64,000 nucleotides of DNA from Adenanthera pavonina (taxonomy: Eukaryota > Streptophyta > Magnoliopsida > Fabales > Fabaceae), in the NCBI GenBank assembly GCA_026686845.1, contig JAIVEN010000014.1, positions 15,362,001-15,426,000 of the forward strand, given 5' to 3'. The notes beneath the pieces are model-generated. The model was not told the DNA's origin. It did no database searches and worked only from the letters and a program-made list of their open reading frames with translations. This document shows, piece by piece, positions 36,389 to 49,969 of the stretch. A program made the translations under genes and the position numbers. Position 1 is the stretch's first letter. Every line of letters starts with the position of its first letter.

Positions 36389-39300
36389 ATGGAGCTTTCC
36401 CCCTCCTCTGCTGTGATCGCACAGCAAACTTGGGAGCTTGAGAACAACATCATCCCCATGGACTCTCCCACTACTAGCGCCGACCAAGCCTCCGACGCCA
36501 TCTTCTACTACGACGAGGCCGCCCAGACCGAATTCCAGAGAAGCAAGCCTTGGGTGAACGACCCCCACTACTTCAAGCGTGTCAAGATCTCCGCTCTTGC
36601 CCTTCTCAAGATGGTTGTCCACGCTCGCTCTGGTGGCACCATTGAAGTCATGGGTCTCATGCAGGGCAAGACCGACGGCGATGCCATCATCGTCATGGAC
36701 GCCTTCGCTTTGCCAGTGGAAGGCACCGAGACTCGTGTTAATGCCCAAGCCGACGCCTACGAATATATGGTTGATTATTCTCAGACTAACAAGCAGGTTT
36801 GTGCTCGCGTTCCGAGGTTTCCTTCCCTTTTTTTCTTTTTCTCTCTACTTAATGTCTTCCTAATTTACTTAGAATGGAGTTATAAGGATTCTTTGGAAAG
36901 TGGGAAAACCCTAGTCCAGTTGTGGGAAAGGTCGCAAATTTGAGAACGGTTATTTAGATTTTGTTTACCCACATCATTCATAGAGCTTTTCACTTTTATA
37001 ATTTGAATTCAATGATCGAAAGCTCAATTTTGTGAAAAATGAAATTCCATTGTCATTGTGTAACTTGGGGGATCTATGTCAATGCTCAAGTGTTTCTATA
37101 GTTAGCTCACAGAATATATCCTCGTGTAGGCTGGGCGTCTGGAAAATGTTGTTGGATGGTATCATTCCCACCCTGGTTATGGATGCTGGCTCTCGGGTAT
37201 TGACGTGTCTACGCAAATGCTAAATCAGCAATTTCAAGAGCCCTTTCTGGCTGTTGTCATTGACCCAACAAGGACAGTTTCTGCAGGAAAAGTTGATATT
37301 GGAGCATTCAGGACATACCCAGAAGGTTATAAGCCCCCTGATGAGCCTGTCTCTGAGTACCAAACTATCCCGCTAAATAAGATTGAAGACTTTGGTGTTC
37401 ACTGTAAACAGGTGATTCTTCTTTCTTGTCCAGCTCTTTCAAGAACATGTGTTCTATTATTATTATTATTATTTTTTTTTTCTTTGAACTCCATTTGTGT
37501 GCTTTTGCAGTACTATGCGTTGGATATCACTTACTTTAAGTCTTCTCTTGATTCGCATCTCTTGGATCTTCTATGGAACAAATATTGGGTGAATACACTA
37601 TCCTCTTCTCCTTTATTGGGTAATGGAGATTACGTTGCTGGACAAATCTCAGACCTAGGTATGTTATGTTGCTTATTTATTACTGCAATTTATTTGGTGC
37701 CAGTTCTGCTGTCCCAATAGTGAATTATCATATTTCTGTATTTTTGTCAAGAAATGAGATATGACTATAATTGTTAGAAGTATAATATCTTGGTTGGAAA
37801 ATTTCGTTGTTGCAGCTGAAAAGCTAGAACAGGCTGAAAATCAGTTGGCACACCCACGCTTTGGGTCCATAATAGCTCCTCCTCAAAAAAAGAAAGGAGT
37901 AAGTAATTACTGCTTTAGTAATATACTGCAAGTTATTTCTTTCAATTATTAGTATTGCTTTATATGGTAGTATTTCTTTTTAGTTTGAAGTCAGACGTTA
38001 GTTTAAGTTCACGTATGGAATGAATCACTAATAACTGACAGCTGTTTGATGCTCTATCCTTCCTCTGTGTTTATATGCCGTTCACTTGATGCTGTGGCAA
38101 AACTTTGATATACATCATCGTGTTGAAATGTTATTCTGAGGTCAACGGTCAACCATGAGAACCCATGATCAAGTTATTGTTTTTATCTTTCTAATTGGTT
38201 AATGGCCTTTCTAGAAATTGTAGGAAACAACTTCGAAATAGGATGTATGATAATCATTACGATAACTGTTTCTGGCTTTGGAATTAGGTCACTTCAGTCA
38301 GGGTCTCTCAATCATTGAAACCACATCATTGAATTAGGGATTAGAGATCATATTCCATGCTTAAAGTTTTCTTCAAACCCTAAATTACATCTTAGCAGAT
38401 ACAGAAGAGATTGATGTACAGGATTGTGTTGGAGGTGGATATATATTAATTGCAGGGTTCCCCATATTTTTTTATTTTTGAAATGTGCATACAATGCGTT
38501 GAATGGAGGGTCTTGGAAACTAGGCAGTAGGCACCAATTTGATAGATATAAACTCAATGAAGCCCCACTTTCTATAGAGTGAAGCTGGGATAAGTGCCAA
38601 AGTACTGCATGACCTAAACGGATATACACACATCTTGTGTTTGTAGCCTTACATCTTGTGTTTATGACTGTTCCCATTCTTTACGCTTATTAACTCATAC
38701 TTAACGAATAATAAAAGACCATGCAAGCTTTTTTGGGTGTAAATCAAATGCCAAGAACTCGTCTAACATTTCTATTTTGAGGAGGATGATATTAGTGGAA
38801 ATGTTCTTAGCTTGTTCTAAAATCCATGCATGCTCCAATTATTTACACATTCATTATTGTTCAAAAGAGGGCTTCTTCAAAACTCCATTATCCCCTATGC
38901 ACTTCAATGTCAATTTGCAGTTTTTTATAAATTAGAAAGAATTTTTATGAATGTGAAATACATAAGTTATAGCTAGATTTGAGGTATCTGATTTTTGGTT
39001 CTGTATTCCATCTTAAATGTGGTCTCTTTGTGAGTTTTTCCCCGAGAAACTATTTGTTTTATTACCTGGAAGTTGTGTAGTCCTATTGTTTGGAAGTGAT
39101 GATTGTTTCTACTTTCACCATTAGAGTTTCTTCTCTTTTCTGTCTTAGAAAGTATTCTCAGTTGGTCCTATAGATGTTGGTGCATTAATATTTAATGCTC
39201 AAGTCTGAAGGTCATATATGGTATTTAAATGCATTTCTGAAATAGGTTTGTATCCGTTGGTAGCTTGTTCCCATTTGGATGAATCATGCCTCTATCAAAT

Positions 39301-40619
39301 TTATGGATTTGCCTCATGTCTGATTGATTTTCTCGGACATTGGAGTTTCTGCAGTTTGCTTTTAAACATTACCATGGCTTTCAAGATCCATCGTATTAAC
39401 TCTTGAACTGTTCTATATTTACAGCAAACTTATACATACACCAACTCCTTAAACTTCTGAAACTGGAAAATACTCCTAGAAATTTATCCTTCAAAATTTA
39501 GATCCTTCTGTCATGTTCTTTATGAAGGCCATGAATTGAGATATCACCTTGGATTCTATCTGTGTGTGCGCGCGCGCTTGTGCATTCAATATCCTAGAGC
39601 TACCTGACTTTTGGTTAGAGGATTTATCAGGGTCTAGACTAATCTAGATCGAGCTAGGACCCTTCTGAGTGGTAGGCTCTATCACTAAATGTATAATGTG
39701 GCTGCATTTTCAATGCTCAAACTTAAGACTTCTAGTTAAACTAGTGCAACCCTTTTGCCAATTGAACCAAATGCTTGATGGTCGGATTCTTTCATTTATC
39801 ATGTGGCATGCTCCAATTAGTTTTGCAACCATGTGTTTTAGTTAAAATATTAAAACATGGCATGGAAACTGGATGTGTAAGGGGACAATAGGATCCAAAT
39901 CATGAACGTTGATAATTCAGGGGTGTAGTTGCAAATAACTTAAAATTGAAAGAGTTGTTTTTTTTTTGGGGGGGGAGGCGGTTATTTGCATCTTTCCTTC
40001 TACTTCAAAAGTTCTATCCAAAGAAGGGGTTGTGTGTGCTCACATGAATTCTCTCAAAATGACCTCAAATTTATACGGTAGGTTTGATTAGTTTATGTAC
40101 ACCACCTTATATTTGGCTAAACATATTGCCACACCATGCATCCACTATAGACAGGAAAGATGTTTCTTATTTTGTGGCACGGCTTCCCCAGTGTGCTTAG
40201 AGTTTTAAAATAGATCTTGTCCTTTCAAGATGATGGGCACCATATCTGATCTCTGCTGATTTTAACACCCTCCACTTTCTTCTACTCTCCCCCTCTCCCC
40301 TTTTCCTGTGCATCCTTTTAAACCTTTCTCATATCAAATGCTGATATCTCAATGAGTAGCAGGAAGAATCTCCACTTGCTAAGATTACTCGTGACAGTGC
40401 AAAAATTACTGTGGAGCAAGTACATGGTCTGATGTCACAGGTAACTTGCACTGAAATAGTTTATGTTAGTGCCCTGAAATTTAATGTTCAATGTTGAGGT
40501 TTTAACATTACTTGTGATGGTATAAATAGGTAATCAAGGACATTCTTTTCAACTCTGTGCATCAAGCAAACAAATCTGGTGCTGAAGCATCTGGCCCTGA
40601 ACCAATGATTGAAAGCTGA
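36389..40619 (+). CDS. CSN5: CSN5 (JAB1), deneddylase subunit of the COP9 signalosome
   Basis: Six exons, 36389-36796, 37130-37411, 37511-37658, 37816-37898, 40363-40440, 40530-40619, encode 362 residues, the normal length. The MPN+ domain includes the conserved Glu of EVMGLMQGK (about residue 90) and the zinc-binding JAMM motif HSHPGYGCWLSGID in the second exon. The C-terminal helices include SQISDLAEKLEQAENQLAH-like sequence and HGLMSQVIKDILF. CSN5 is the metalloprotease that removes NEDD8/RUB from cullins and so controls SCF-type ubiquitin ligases in nucleus and cytosol. The ATG giving MELSPSSAVIAQQTWELENN fits plant CSN5A/B N termini. The intron between exons 4 and 5 is unusually long (2464 bp). 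A decayed transposon sits about 275 bp upstream. Confidence 0.97.
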
Positions 40620-43021
40620 TTCTGGCATCATGGAGAGTTGCAATTTTTGAATTCTTTTTTGGTGATTTCTCACATCCTCCGCTGATTGTGATTCTGGCAC
40701 CTTGTGTCTTCTTTCCTGCTTTTTGGTTTTAGTGCTGTTTATTTCCATCTCTTGTTTCTCAAGACCACTCATTTAATTGCTTTTCTTCTTTTAGGGGGAT
40801 ATTGTGGAATATGGTACACTAATCAACTAGGCAATCAACGAACAGAGACGCAGTTCATTGGGATGGTGATGCATTTAGCAGTAAAGCTTATCATACTGTT
40901 AACGCAGGCTCAACGTGTGGTTGCATATTGGTCTTTTTGATGTTGGCATCTTTTTTTTCTTGTTCACATGTAATGACTTCTGTTAATTAAATCTACTGTT
41001 CACTGGTCATTTTGAACTAATTCTATTTGTTATCGTCTAACAATTTCTCTCTGTCTGCCATTGTGGTTGATTGTCTACCCATTCTTTTAGTAAATTGAAT
41101 GAAAGCAAATAGAATAAAAAAGAATTGAGAATAAAAATATATTATCGTGTCATTACTTTAGAAAGTGAAAAATAAATAAACGTTATGAAATGATAATTAC
41201 AAAAATGTAATGGAAAAGGCTCTGTGTTGGGGAGGGTTGAGTATTCTTTATGTTTTGAAAAGAACATTTTCAACTGATATCTTTAAATTGAAAAAAAAAA
41301 ATCAATGTATAATTGGGTATTATAAGAAATTTCACCCTTTCCATGTAATAAAAAAAGCCCCTGACGCTAGTGCCATAAGCAACTGGACTGGCTCAGATAT
41401 GGCAGTAGCTATCATTGAAGTGCTCTACCGTCGGTGGTAAGATTTATGTGAAAAGAAATTCTTATTCTTAATTTATAAAAATTAGTAAATGAAGATTGAG
41501 AGACGTGTAAGTTGCATCTTTTGGTGGGATTTGCTACTGAAATTCTTACTGGTTTGATTTGATCTTTTTTTTGTCCCTCTCATTATGATTATTGTTATTA
41601 TTATTCTTCTTCTGGGCGGGTGGCTTGTTTGTTCTGCGTCTCTTTATGTGTGTGTGTGTGTATATATATATTATTATGTCAATTTAAGAATCTTTGGTCT
41701 AATAACGACCAAAAGAAAGAACCTTTCATCCAATGGTTCATAAAGCTGCAATATGAATCGTATATAAGAAGAACAATCACAAATAGGTTACGAAAGAATA
41801 AAGGTTCCACTGAATGACCAAGAGAGAGAAATCTAGCATCTTTGTTTTCTCAATATATATATATATATATATCATAAACTTATTTCCAGTTGGTGTAAGA
41901 TTTGATCTGAGGCTTTATTTTTTAATATCATCATGTTCTACCAAAACTATAAGATATGTATGAGTATCTTAAAATTCAATCACGTAAGATTGAGTTATGC
42001 AAATTATGCATTCGATTACAAAAATTGCATTCTCATCATATTATGACTAAAACATTATATGAAATGCTCTAGCTAGGATACATATATAAAGCGGTCGTAG
42101 TCTCTTCTGAAGTGCATGTAATCTCCATATAATACACTGAGTCAAAAATGTGTTTAATCGGCAATGATTCCATTTTTTAAGACATTAAATGGGTGAGAGT
42201 ATGTGCCCCTTTTACCCTCTATACTTGTAATGGTATACTTATTTCATGTATTGTGAAGAGTGTGAAAAATAAAGTATATTATTTATAAATTTGATTATTT
42301 ATGTATTCCTCTGTTTCTTTCTCTCTGATATACATGCTTCTGGACATGCTTAGGTTAAAACTCTATATCTGTGTGATAGTGCCTGTCACAACCAAAACCA
42401 CAAGTCTTTTCTTTCCTTTTCCAGAATCTCTCCTTCCCCCAACCCCTAAACCATTTCAGGCAAACTCCTATTCCTAATGGTAACTTTCATAATCGCTCCA
42501 CCTGGACCCTCTTCTTCTCACACGTCCTTCACTTTGCTTTGATCAGTCTATTTCTCTTGTCATGTGACTACACCACCAGCTAGCTAGCTAGTCCTCACCT
42601 CCTTCATCACCATTTCCCACTTTTCCAGAATTCTCGTCCCTCCATCATGATTGTCACGCCGTTCCGTGAAGCAGCTTATGTCACTGAGTTCCTGCCAGTA
42701 TATATAAATATTTTCCCCTTTTTCGTTATACTAAATGTGCTTATAGAATTCATATTAAAAAACAACAAAAATAGCGTAATCGAAATCAACCACACACAAA
42801 AACAGTGAAAAACCAAATGGAAAAGGTAGTAGTGCGAAATGGTGGGGCAAAAGGGGGAAAAAGAAGGTTGGGTGAGATAAGGTGAGGAATGGCATCAAAA
42901 GTGATGGATGGGTAAGAGTTGAAGAAGTAATTCCAAGTTATCACAAATGCAGTGGCCACAAGTGGAAGGTGGTGCTGCATGTGGTGCCTTCTTCAACTGT
43001 ATTTCAATTTCGAGTGCCTGA

Positions 43022-43057
43022 AACACACACACACACACACATCTCTCTCTCTCTCTC
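43022..43057. repeat. (CA)n(TC)n microsatellite
   Basis: A run of about ten CA units is followed directly by about seven TC units. Confidence 0.9.
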
Positions 43058-43941
43058 AACAATCATTTTCACTTTCTCTTTCAGAATTGTCGTATATATT
43101 CTGCCTGACCCACTCCCTGCTTGCCATTCTGCTAACACCGCCCATGCACTTTGCCTATATTCTTCACAATCTCTACCCTCCTCAACGTGGTGCTCATCAT
43201 TACCACACTAACTAAGCCATTCATTCATTCATCTTCTTTGACACCAATTCTTATCTCACCTACCAAAAAAAAAACACTGACTTTAGCAGCAAGAGCAGTA
43301 CTAATTCCAATACCATCACTTTCTTTTTTTTATTTCCTATATTTTTTGGTACCATGTGTTTTGCGATTGATTCGGTGATGAAGTGGGTCTAAAAGAGGGG
43401 ACCCACCCCACCTTGCAACTTTGTGCGGATTAGGGTACCCAAAACTGAGGACCATATCTCAATCATCAACCATTGCTTGCTTTGCTTTTCTAACCATATT
43501 TCCATATCCCACTGTTCTATTCTCTTCCAGGTACCACATCTCTCTCTCTCTCTCTGGTACTTATCTCCTCACGCCTTCCACTATTCAAAACCGTCTTCTA
43601 AAAGCTTCCCTTCCATATATATTCTCAATCGTACACTCCAGGTTGCTCAATTAAATAAATAAAATAAATCATGCTCAACAAGTGTTATTATTGGCCCTCC
43701 ATTACCTCGATCTGACCAAGGCAAAATATGAAGGTCTTGCCTCTCTGTCTTACCTTTTCCTGCTTCAACCAATGCTTTTTGAATCACATCAATTCAAGAT
43801 GTTAATTAATATTATTCGGTCGTCCTGTTGGAAAATGGAAGATCATAACACAATCAAGGGCCTCTCTCTTTCTAAAATCTTTTGGTTGGTATGTTGAGAA
43901 CTTGAGATCACGTCCAACATTATTCTTATTCAAACTAGGCT

Positions 43942-43965
43942 TCTGTTCTGTTCTGTTCTGTTCTG
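43942..43965. repeat. (TTCTG)n pentanucleotide microsatellite
   Basis: Four to five consecutive copies of CTGTT are present. Confidence 0.9.
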
Positions 43966-44284
43966 TATTATCTTTCTTTGAAATATATGATGGACAATAT
44001 TTTCATTTTTTGTTCCCGGATGAAATGTACTTTTTTTCTAATATCGAGTGGAATAAGTTCTCTGGTCACCTCCGAAAAAAAAAAAAGGTCCAGCCTAGCA
44101 CATAAAGTCCCCTTGTCCGTACAGATGTACAACTTCTAGGTCTACCATTTTACTTGACAAAATTACATCCAACGCCCAGAGGGCATAATTTCACAAAATC
44201 TATAATAAAAGAATTTTTAAATTTTAATTTATTATTCATAGCATTATACATCAACGACAGAGTGAAAGAAAAAATAACCATTTT

Positions 44285-44520
44285 GAATAGAAATTTATTA
44301 TTTAATTATTTTGAATTATCTAAATTTCATTAATTTAATTTTTTATTTTGATATAAAATTATATATACAAAATTAATCAAAATTTCTTCAAAACTATATG
44401 TGGTTTCTTGTATTTCATAGAGTTTAAAGATAAATTATACTATTTGTGGCTTTATAAATAGTGTGATTCATTATAAATTTTACATTTTATATTAATAAAC
44501 TAATCAATATAAAATGTTAT
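44285..44520. repeat. Diverged third copy of the 21.7-22.6 kb AT-rich repeat
   Basis: TTTAATTATTTTGAATTATC with the following TAAATTTCATT, and later TTTATAAATAGTGTGATTCA with TTATAAATTTTACATTTTAT, line up in order with the corresponding blocks of the tandem copies near REIL1/KAKU4. Confidence 0.5.
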
Positions 44521-44965
44521 AAGTTATGAACACATGTAATAGTATGAAATCTTGTTTGGATAGTATTTATGGGATTTGAAAAGTATTTATTATGGTCCGT
44601 AAATGCTTATAGTCGACATTGCCAAATACATCAGTTTGACTCAATAAGTGTTTATAACTAAAAATCACTTGTTTGAAGAAGTGAAAATTTTTCATTTATC
44701 ATTTTCAATAATCACTTTAAGGAACTAAATCATCCAAGATTTTTATTTATTGATCATCACTCAAACATATTTCATTTTTTCAAAATTACTTTTGAGGTAA
44801 AAATATTTAAACATAAATTACTTTTTATCAAATCAATTATACTCAGAATTAATTATATAAAATTTAATTCAAATATACACTAAATATACATAACTTCAAT
44901 ATAATTCTTTATTAAAAAAGAAATAGTGAATCTGAATCCTTTGGAAGAAATATCTGGAAATACTA

Positions 44966-45217
44966 CTCCCTCCTGTGTTCAATATATAACGTTTTTTTAT
45001 TGAATCACACAAATTAAGGTCAAAAGATAAAATTAATTAACTATTTTAATTTTTTTAAAAATTACATTTTTTAAAATTATTTTTATTTAATTTTTTTATT
45101 TTTCTTTTTAAAAAGTATTAAATAAAAATATTTTTTAAAAATATATAATAAATATTAACATATTATATTATAAATATCATATATTTATTTTGGTCAAGAG
45201 AATATACATAGGAGGAA
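44966..45217. mobile_element. Stowaway-type MITE, family A (252 bp)
   Basis: Starts CTCCCTCCTGTG and ends CATAGGAGGAA, flanked by TA on both sides (44964-44965, 45218-45219). The interior is the approximate reverse complement of the element at 48437-48706, with shared blocks such as AAATATATAATAAATATTA. Confidence 0.7.
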
Positions 45218-46184
45218 TAAGGCAACGATTATTGGGGTCCTCGAAATGCGTCAGCACTTTTTATCTAAGCTTTGGTCCCTTTTTTTAATTTTACCAATTT
45301 TTTTGGGGCATTGATGTCACCAATATTGAAAATTTCCTTTTTGGTAAAAAAAAAAAAGTTGAATTGAACTCATTGGCATTATTGAAAATTTGATGATAAA
45401 TCAATTCAAGTAATTTTGCTTGGGAGCCTCATGAGAAGTGGAGAATTTAAAACCCCACATCAATGGGTGTAAAAATATTAAATGACATAGAATATAAAAT
45501 AATATCAATATTGTAACTATCAAATTATAAAAAATAATATTTTACTTAATAAAATATAAAATGTAAAATAGGAAGATCTGAATCATCTAAATCACATCCA
45601 GACGGTTTAGATAGGATACGTACCTGATGCTCACACATCCTCATGATATGTACCACACCCATTTCCATGTGCATATAGTATAGGTTATGAAGCAGGAGCC
45701 TTTTTACTATTATACATATTAAGTAATTTTATTCACTCACATAAGTCCACTTAAAAAAAGTTATTTTAAATTTTGTTTGAAGATAGTCCTTCTAAAATAA
45801 TAGGATTAATCTTAAAAATTTACCAAAAAAGGTGCAGTTAAAATATGAGAAAATAATAATAATAAAAAAAAAAAATAGAAGGCGCGTGGCGGGTAACTTA
45901 TCAAGAGTGAAGAGCATGATGTTACCGACACAACACCGCATGCCGGAAGAGGCAATCCGACGCGTTTTTCCGGGAAGCCTTTTTTTTCCTTTTTTGCTGC
46001 AAACTCACGCATCAGTCACTAATATAATGTTGTCTTGTAGGTGTTTTTAATTGTTCGGATTATACACTCCTTTTAATGTTGCACAACTAAATAAGATCAT
46101 GGAAGACATATTGACTTAATGATGTCCCCTTCAATATTCCACATAATATGAAATATGGAACTATAGGTGTTCCCTTAGCTGGTA
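45218..46184. other. Intergenic DNA between MITEs
   Basis: AT-rich DNA with no supported gene. A short GC-richer patch at 45881-46020 includes GGCGCGTGG and frames on both strands with no known family. Confidence 0.4.
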
Positions 46185-46460
46185 CTTCCTCTTATCCATA
46201 TTATAAGATATTTTATATTAATTATATATATTTATTAAAAAAATTACTTTTTTATTTGAAATCAATACAAAAAGTATTAATATTTTTTATTTTATTCTTA
46301 TTAAATACTCAATTCTAATATTATCATTATAGAGTCATAAATAAAGAGTAGATAAGAATTAAAATAGAGATAAAATAAAAAAAATTATCTAATATCTTAT
46401 ATTTTAAATTAAAAATTTATTATATAAAATATCCTATAATATAATATGAATTAGAGTGAA
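46185..46460. mobile_element. Stowaway-type MITE (276 bp)
   Basis: The left end CTTCCTCTTATCCATATTAT and the reverse complement of the right end (TTCACTCTAATTCATATTAT) match. TA flanks both sides (46183-46184, 46461-46462). Confidence 0.6.
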
Positions 46461-47868
46461 TATAAAACTTTAAATATTTATCTATTTAACATATCTATGT
46501 CATAAAGTATTTGCCATATTTTAAATTTTAATATTTAACATTTAACTCATCAAGTTGACACCAGAAAGCTTGTCGGCCATAGTCATATCATATACACCCT
46601 ACCCTATACCTAAATGTATGCAAATTAATCCATCATGAAAAAGAAAACACGTACACGCACAAATTGCACAATTGCGTCTCCTATTCCAAGTTCAGTCGTT
46701 AAAAATGGGGGATTAAAATATTTAACGAAGTTTTGGTTTTGGGGGTTGCATTATGAGATGTATATTTTACCATTAATTGATAAAAAAAAATGTATTGATG
46801 CTCATACCATAACTTGCTTTATTAGAACCTTTTTTTTTTAAAAAAAAATATTGTTAGAATCGCCTTTTGAATTGGGTGCTGACCACAGAACCCTTCTAAT
46901 GGAAATAGTTAGGTTCGATCATTTCATCTGTTAAGCTGAAGTCGTCAAAATGGCATAGTGGAACTGGAATCAATCAACGTAGTAGTACTTTTTTATTTTT
47001 AAAGCAGGTGGCAAAAAAAAAAATTGGTTGGTACCACTTTAATTCTTTTTATAAGGTATATTTTATAAATTTTTTATCCATTTTATAAGATATCTTTTAA
47101 TATTTAGTAATATTGTTTCTATTTGACCTATAATTATTTATTTTTTATTCTTGTAAGTTGTTATTAGAATTTTTATATAATTAATCAATATAATTTTATT
47201 TTAATTGGTTTCACAATTTTTCATTTACTGATAATTTAGTTTTATTTATTAAGAATTGTATTGTTATGATAAATATAAAAAAATGAGTGTTTATTTTAAA
47301 AAAAAATTATAAATATAACTAATTTTGTTTAATTTAGATAAAATAGTTAAAAATATTTTATTAAAAAACAGCCATTAAGTAGGTAGGAGCCTACCTTTCT
47401 GGAATGAATTTCAGTACCATCCCCTCCCTTCAATTGAATAATAGGCCTGTACGTTTCTGTACTAACCTTTTTTTTTTATGGCACATATATATACACAGAT
47501 GACGATAAATAAATAAATAAATAAAAAATACTGTGACTACTCATCTGCCCGTCCTCGGTCAATCCCCGCAAACAAAACTGTGACTGGGGCCTGTTTGAGG
47601 AAATGAGAGAGTGGAATCCAAAAATGAAATTAAAAAAAAAATCTTTCATTTTTCAAAAGCTCAACATTCATTGTTTGACTGTCTTGAGATTATTTTATAT
47701 TTTATTAAATTATAATTTTTTGTTTAGAGGTGGGGGGAGTGATGTCCATGAAAGAAATGGAAAAAAAGAATTATTTCATGAAATATTTATGTTCTTGAAA
47801 AAGTTATATTTCGAAGTAGTACTAATACCGTAATACCCCACATGTATGTATGAAGAAAAAGAGTATTA
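46461..47868. other. AT-rich intergenic DNA
   Basis: No gene is supported. Around 47040-47110 the text TATAAGGTATATTTTATAAA resembles a further degraded Stowaway-type end, without a partner I can place. Confidence 0.35.
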
Positions 47869-48142
47869 CCCCTTTTATTTTATTTTATTTGTGAGTTTAG
47901 AAAATTTTAAATATTTTAAATTATTTATTATTTTATATTATTAATAAAATATTAATTATTTTTATTATTTTATTTTTCATTAGAAATAGTAATAAGTAGA
48001 GTATAAATTATTTTTAACATTTAAATATATAATATTTTAATAAAATATTATCATTAAATTTTACTATAATATAAATTATTTAATATTTTTATTAATTTAT
48101 GTAAAAAAATTAAAAATTACACATAAAACGAGAGTGAGGGAA
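47869..48142. mobile_element. Stowaway-type MITE, family B (274 bp)
   Basis: Starts CCCCTTTTATTTTATTTTAT and ends ACGAGAGTGAGGGAA, flanked by TA on both sides (47867-47868, 48143-48144). Its reverse complement aligns along its length with the element at 48788-49048. Confidence 0.65.
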
Positions 48143-48436
48143 TAATATATCTTGATAAAAAGAAAAAAAAAAGCATAAATACACCCACACAACCTCTAGT
48201 TAGAACATTGGGAATAGAACAAATTAAAGTGAAATGAACATTGGGAATAGGAACAAAGTGGGTGCATACGACTTTCCTACCCATCATAGGACAGAAAGAT
48301 TGCTCTTCTATTTCTACTACTAGTATTCCGGTGTTTTGCGGCCTACTATACTTTCGTGCGCGTCCTTCACACGCTCCGCTTCTTTCCCAAGTTCCTAACA
48401 TTGTGGTCCTGTCATTAATTAAATTAATCAAGTCTA

Positions 48437-48706
48437 CTCCCTCCTCTCCAATCCTATTATATGTATAAGATATTTTATTTAATTTTAAATATAAAATTTT
48501 TTATAATATATAAGGTGATATTTATTATATATTTTTAAAAAATATTTCTATTTAATATATCTAAAAAAAAGATAGAGATTAAATAAGAATAATTTTAGAA
48601 AAAGATTAAAATTTTTAAAAAAATCGAGATAGTTAATTAGTTTTAACTCTCATTCTTAATTCATGTGATTCGCTTAAAATGATCTTATATTAAGGAATAG
48701 AGAGAG
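48437..48706. mobile_element. Stowaway-type MITE, family A (270 bp)
   Basis: Starts CTCCCTCCTCTCCAATCC and ends GGAATAGAGAGAG, flanked by TA (48435-48436, 48707-48708). It is related to 44966-45217 in the opposite orientation. Confidence 0.7.
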
Positions 48707-48787
48707 TATTATACATCCTTTATTGTAAAATAATTGACACTTTTATACATATAGGTAAAAAAAAATTAATAAATAACTTAATACTTA

Positions 48788-49048
48788 TTCCCTCAATCCC
48801 ATTTTATTTGTTATTTTAAACTTTTTTACATAAACTAATAAAATTATTAAATAATTTAGATTAAAGTAAAATTCAATTATATTTTATCAAAATATCTTTG
48901 AATTAACTGCTAAAAAATGACTTGTACTCTACCTACTATTATTTTCAATGAAAAAATAATAAAATAATTATTAATATTTCATTGATAATATAAAATAATA
49001 GATAAATTAACACATTTAAAATTTTTTAAAATAACAAATAAAATCGAG
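48788..49048. mobile_element. Stowaway-type MITE, family B (261 bp)
   Basis: Starts TTCCCTCAATCCCATTTTAT and ends ACAAATAAAATCGAG, flanked by TA (48786-48787, 49049-49050). It is related to 47869-48142 in the opposite orientation. Confidence 0.65.
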
Positions 49049-49238
49049 TAGCAAAATATAAATACTCATACTATAATACCCTAATTTATGAATAAATAAA
49101 TAATTTATTAATAGTATTGTTATTAAGGCTAAATTTATCAAAAAGACAATTAATGTTATTTTAAAAATTGTAAAATAACAATTTTTTAAAATAAAAAAAC
49201 TCAAAATGTCAATTGTTTTAAAACAAAAGAGTAATTAT

Positions 49239-49510
49239 TACTTTCAGATTTAAATATAAGATATTTTTAACTAGCCTTTGCATTTTAAGAAAAAAAGTTT
49301 GATAATTAAATTTGTTAAAAAAATTTTATATCTTCTACCATTTATTCTTATTAATTATATTGTTTCTCATACTTTTTATAATATTTATTTTTTTCCATTA
49401 ATAATTATAGACTAGAAGCATAAAAAAAATAATTAATGTATTAAACAATTTTAGATATATGACTAAACATTATTTCTAGATAAATGTCCCATATTTATGA
49501 TTGGAGGAAG
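49239..49510. mobile_element. Probable degraded Stowaway-type MITE
   Basis: TTACTTTCAGATTTAAATAT at the left resembles the reverse complement of the right end (TTACTTCCTCCAATCATAAA). The TA flanks are plausible but the match is weaker than in its neighbours. Confidence 0.4.
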
Positions 49511-49969
49511 TAATTTATATATATATATATATATATGAGATTGTGAAAGGCATAAATAATAGTAGCTGGTTTTAACTACAAGGGTATAAATGCACGTAAC
49601 AGGTCAAGTCTAGATTCCTCTTTTAGCTACATCTCTCTTATACTTATTTATTTAGTTCATGAGATATCTTTTATATGAATTGAAACAACTTTAAAATTGT
49701 TATTTTGTTGGCACAAAAAACTTTAAAATTATTATTTGAATTACCCTCAGATAAATAGGTATCATTTTTTTATTTCATTATGTTTATTTTTGTCACCCTT
49801 TCTTTCGATTGAAGGCACCTGTCTGAATCGAATCGTAGTGCAAAATTATTGCATGCAACTTTTTCATGTGTGTGTGTGTACGTGTGGGGTTTCCCGAAGA
49901 AGTTCCATGGCAGAAGACAAGAATAATGAGGAAGAAGTTTCGTAAATGGTTAGAAATAGTATTAATGTA

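Larger units (their letters stand above)
40620..44965. other. CSN5 3' UTR and long intergenic region
   Basis: The 3' UTR probably ends near 41000. Beyond it are simple repeats: (TG)n(TA)n at about 41647-41671, (AT)n at 41855-41872, (CA)n(TC)n at about 43022-43057, (TC)n at 43541-43556 and (TTCTG)n at 43942-43965. There is a CT-rich stretch (42400-43650) with several short open frames of no recognisable family. A diverged copy of the 21.7-22.6 kb repeat lies at about 44285-44520. I see no supported gene. Confidence 0.45.

Noticed and set aside
42882..43662. Several short open frames in the CT-rich region after CSN5
   Set aside because: They overlap each other in different frames, consist of simple-repeat-like residues and carry no domain.
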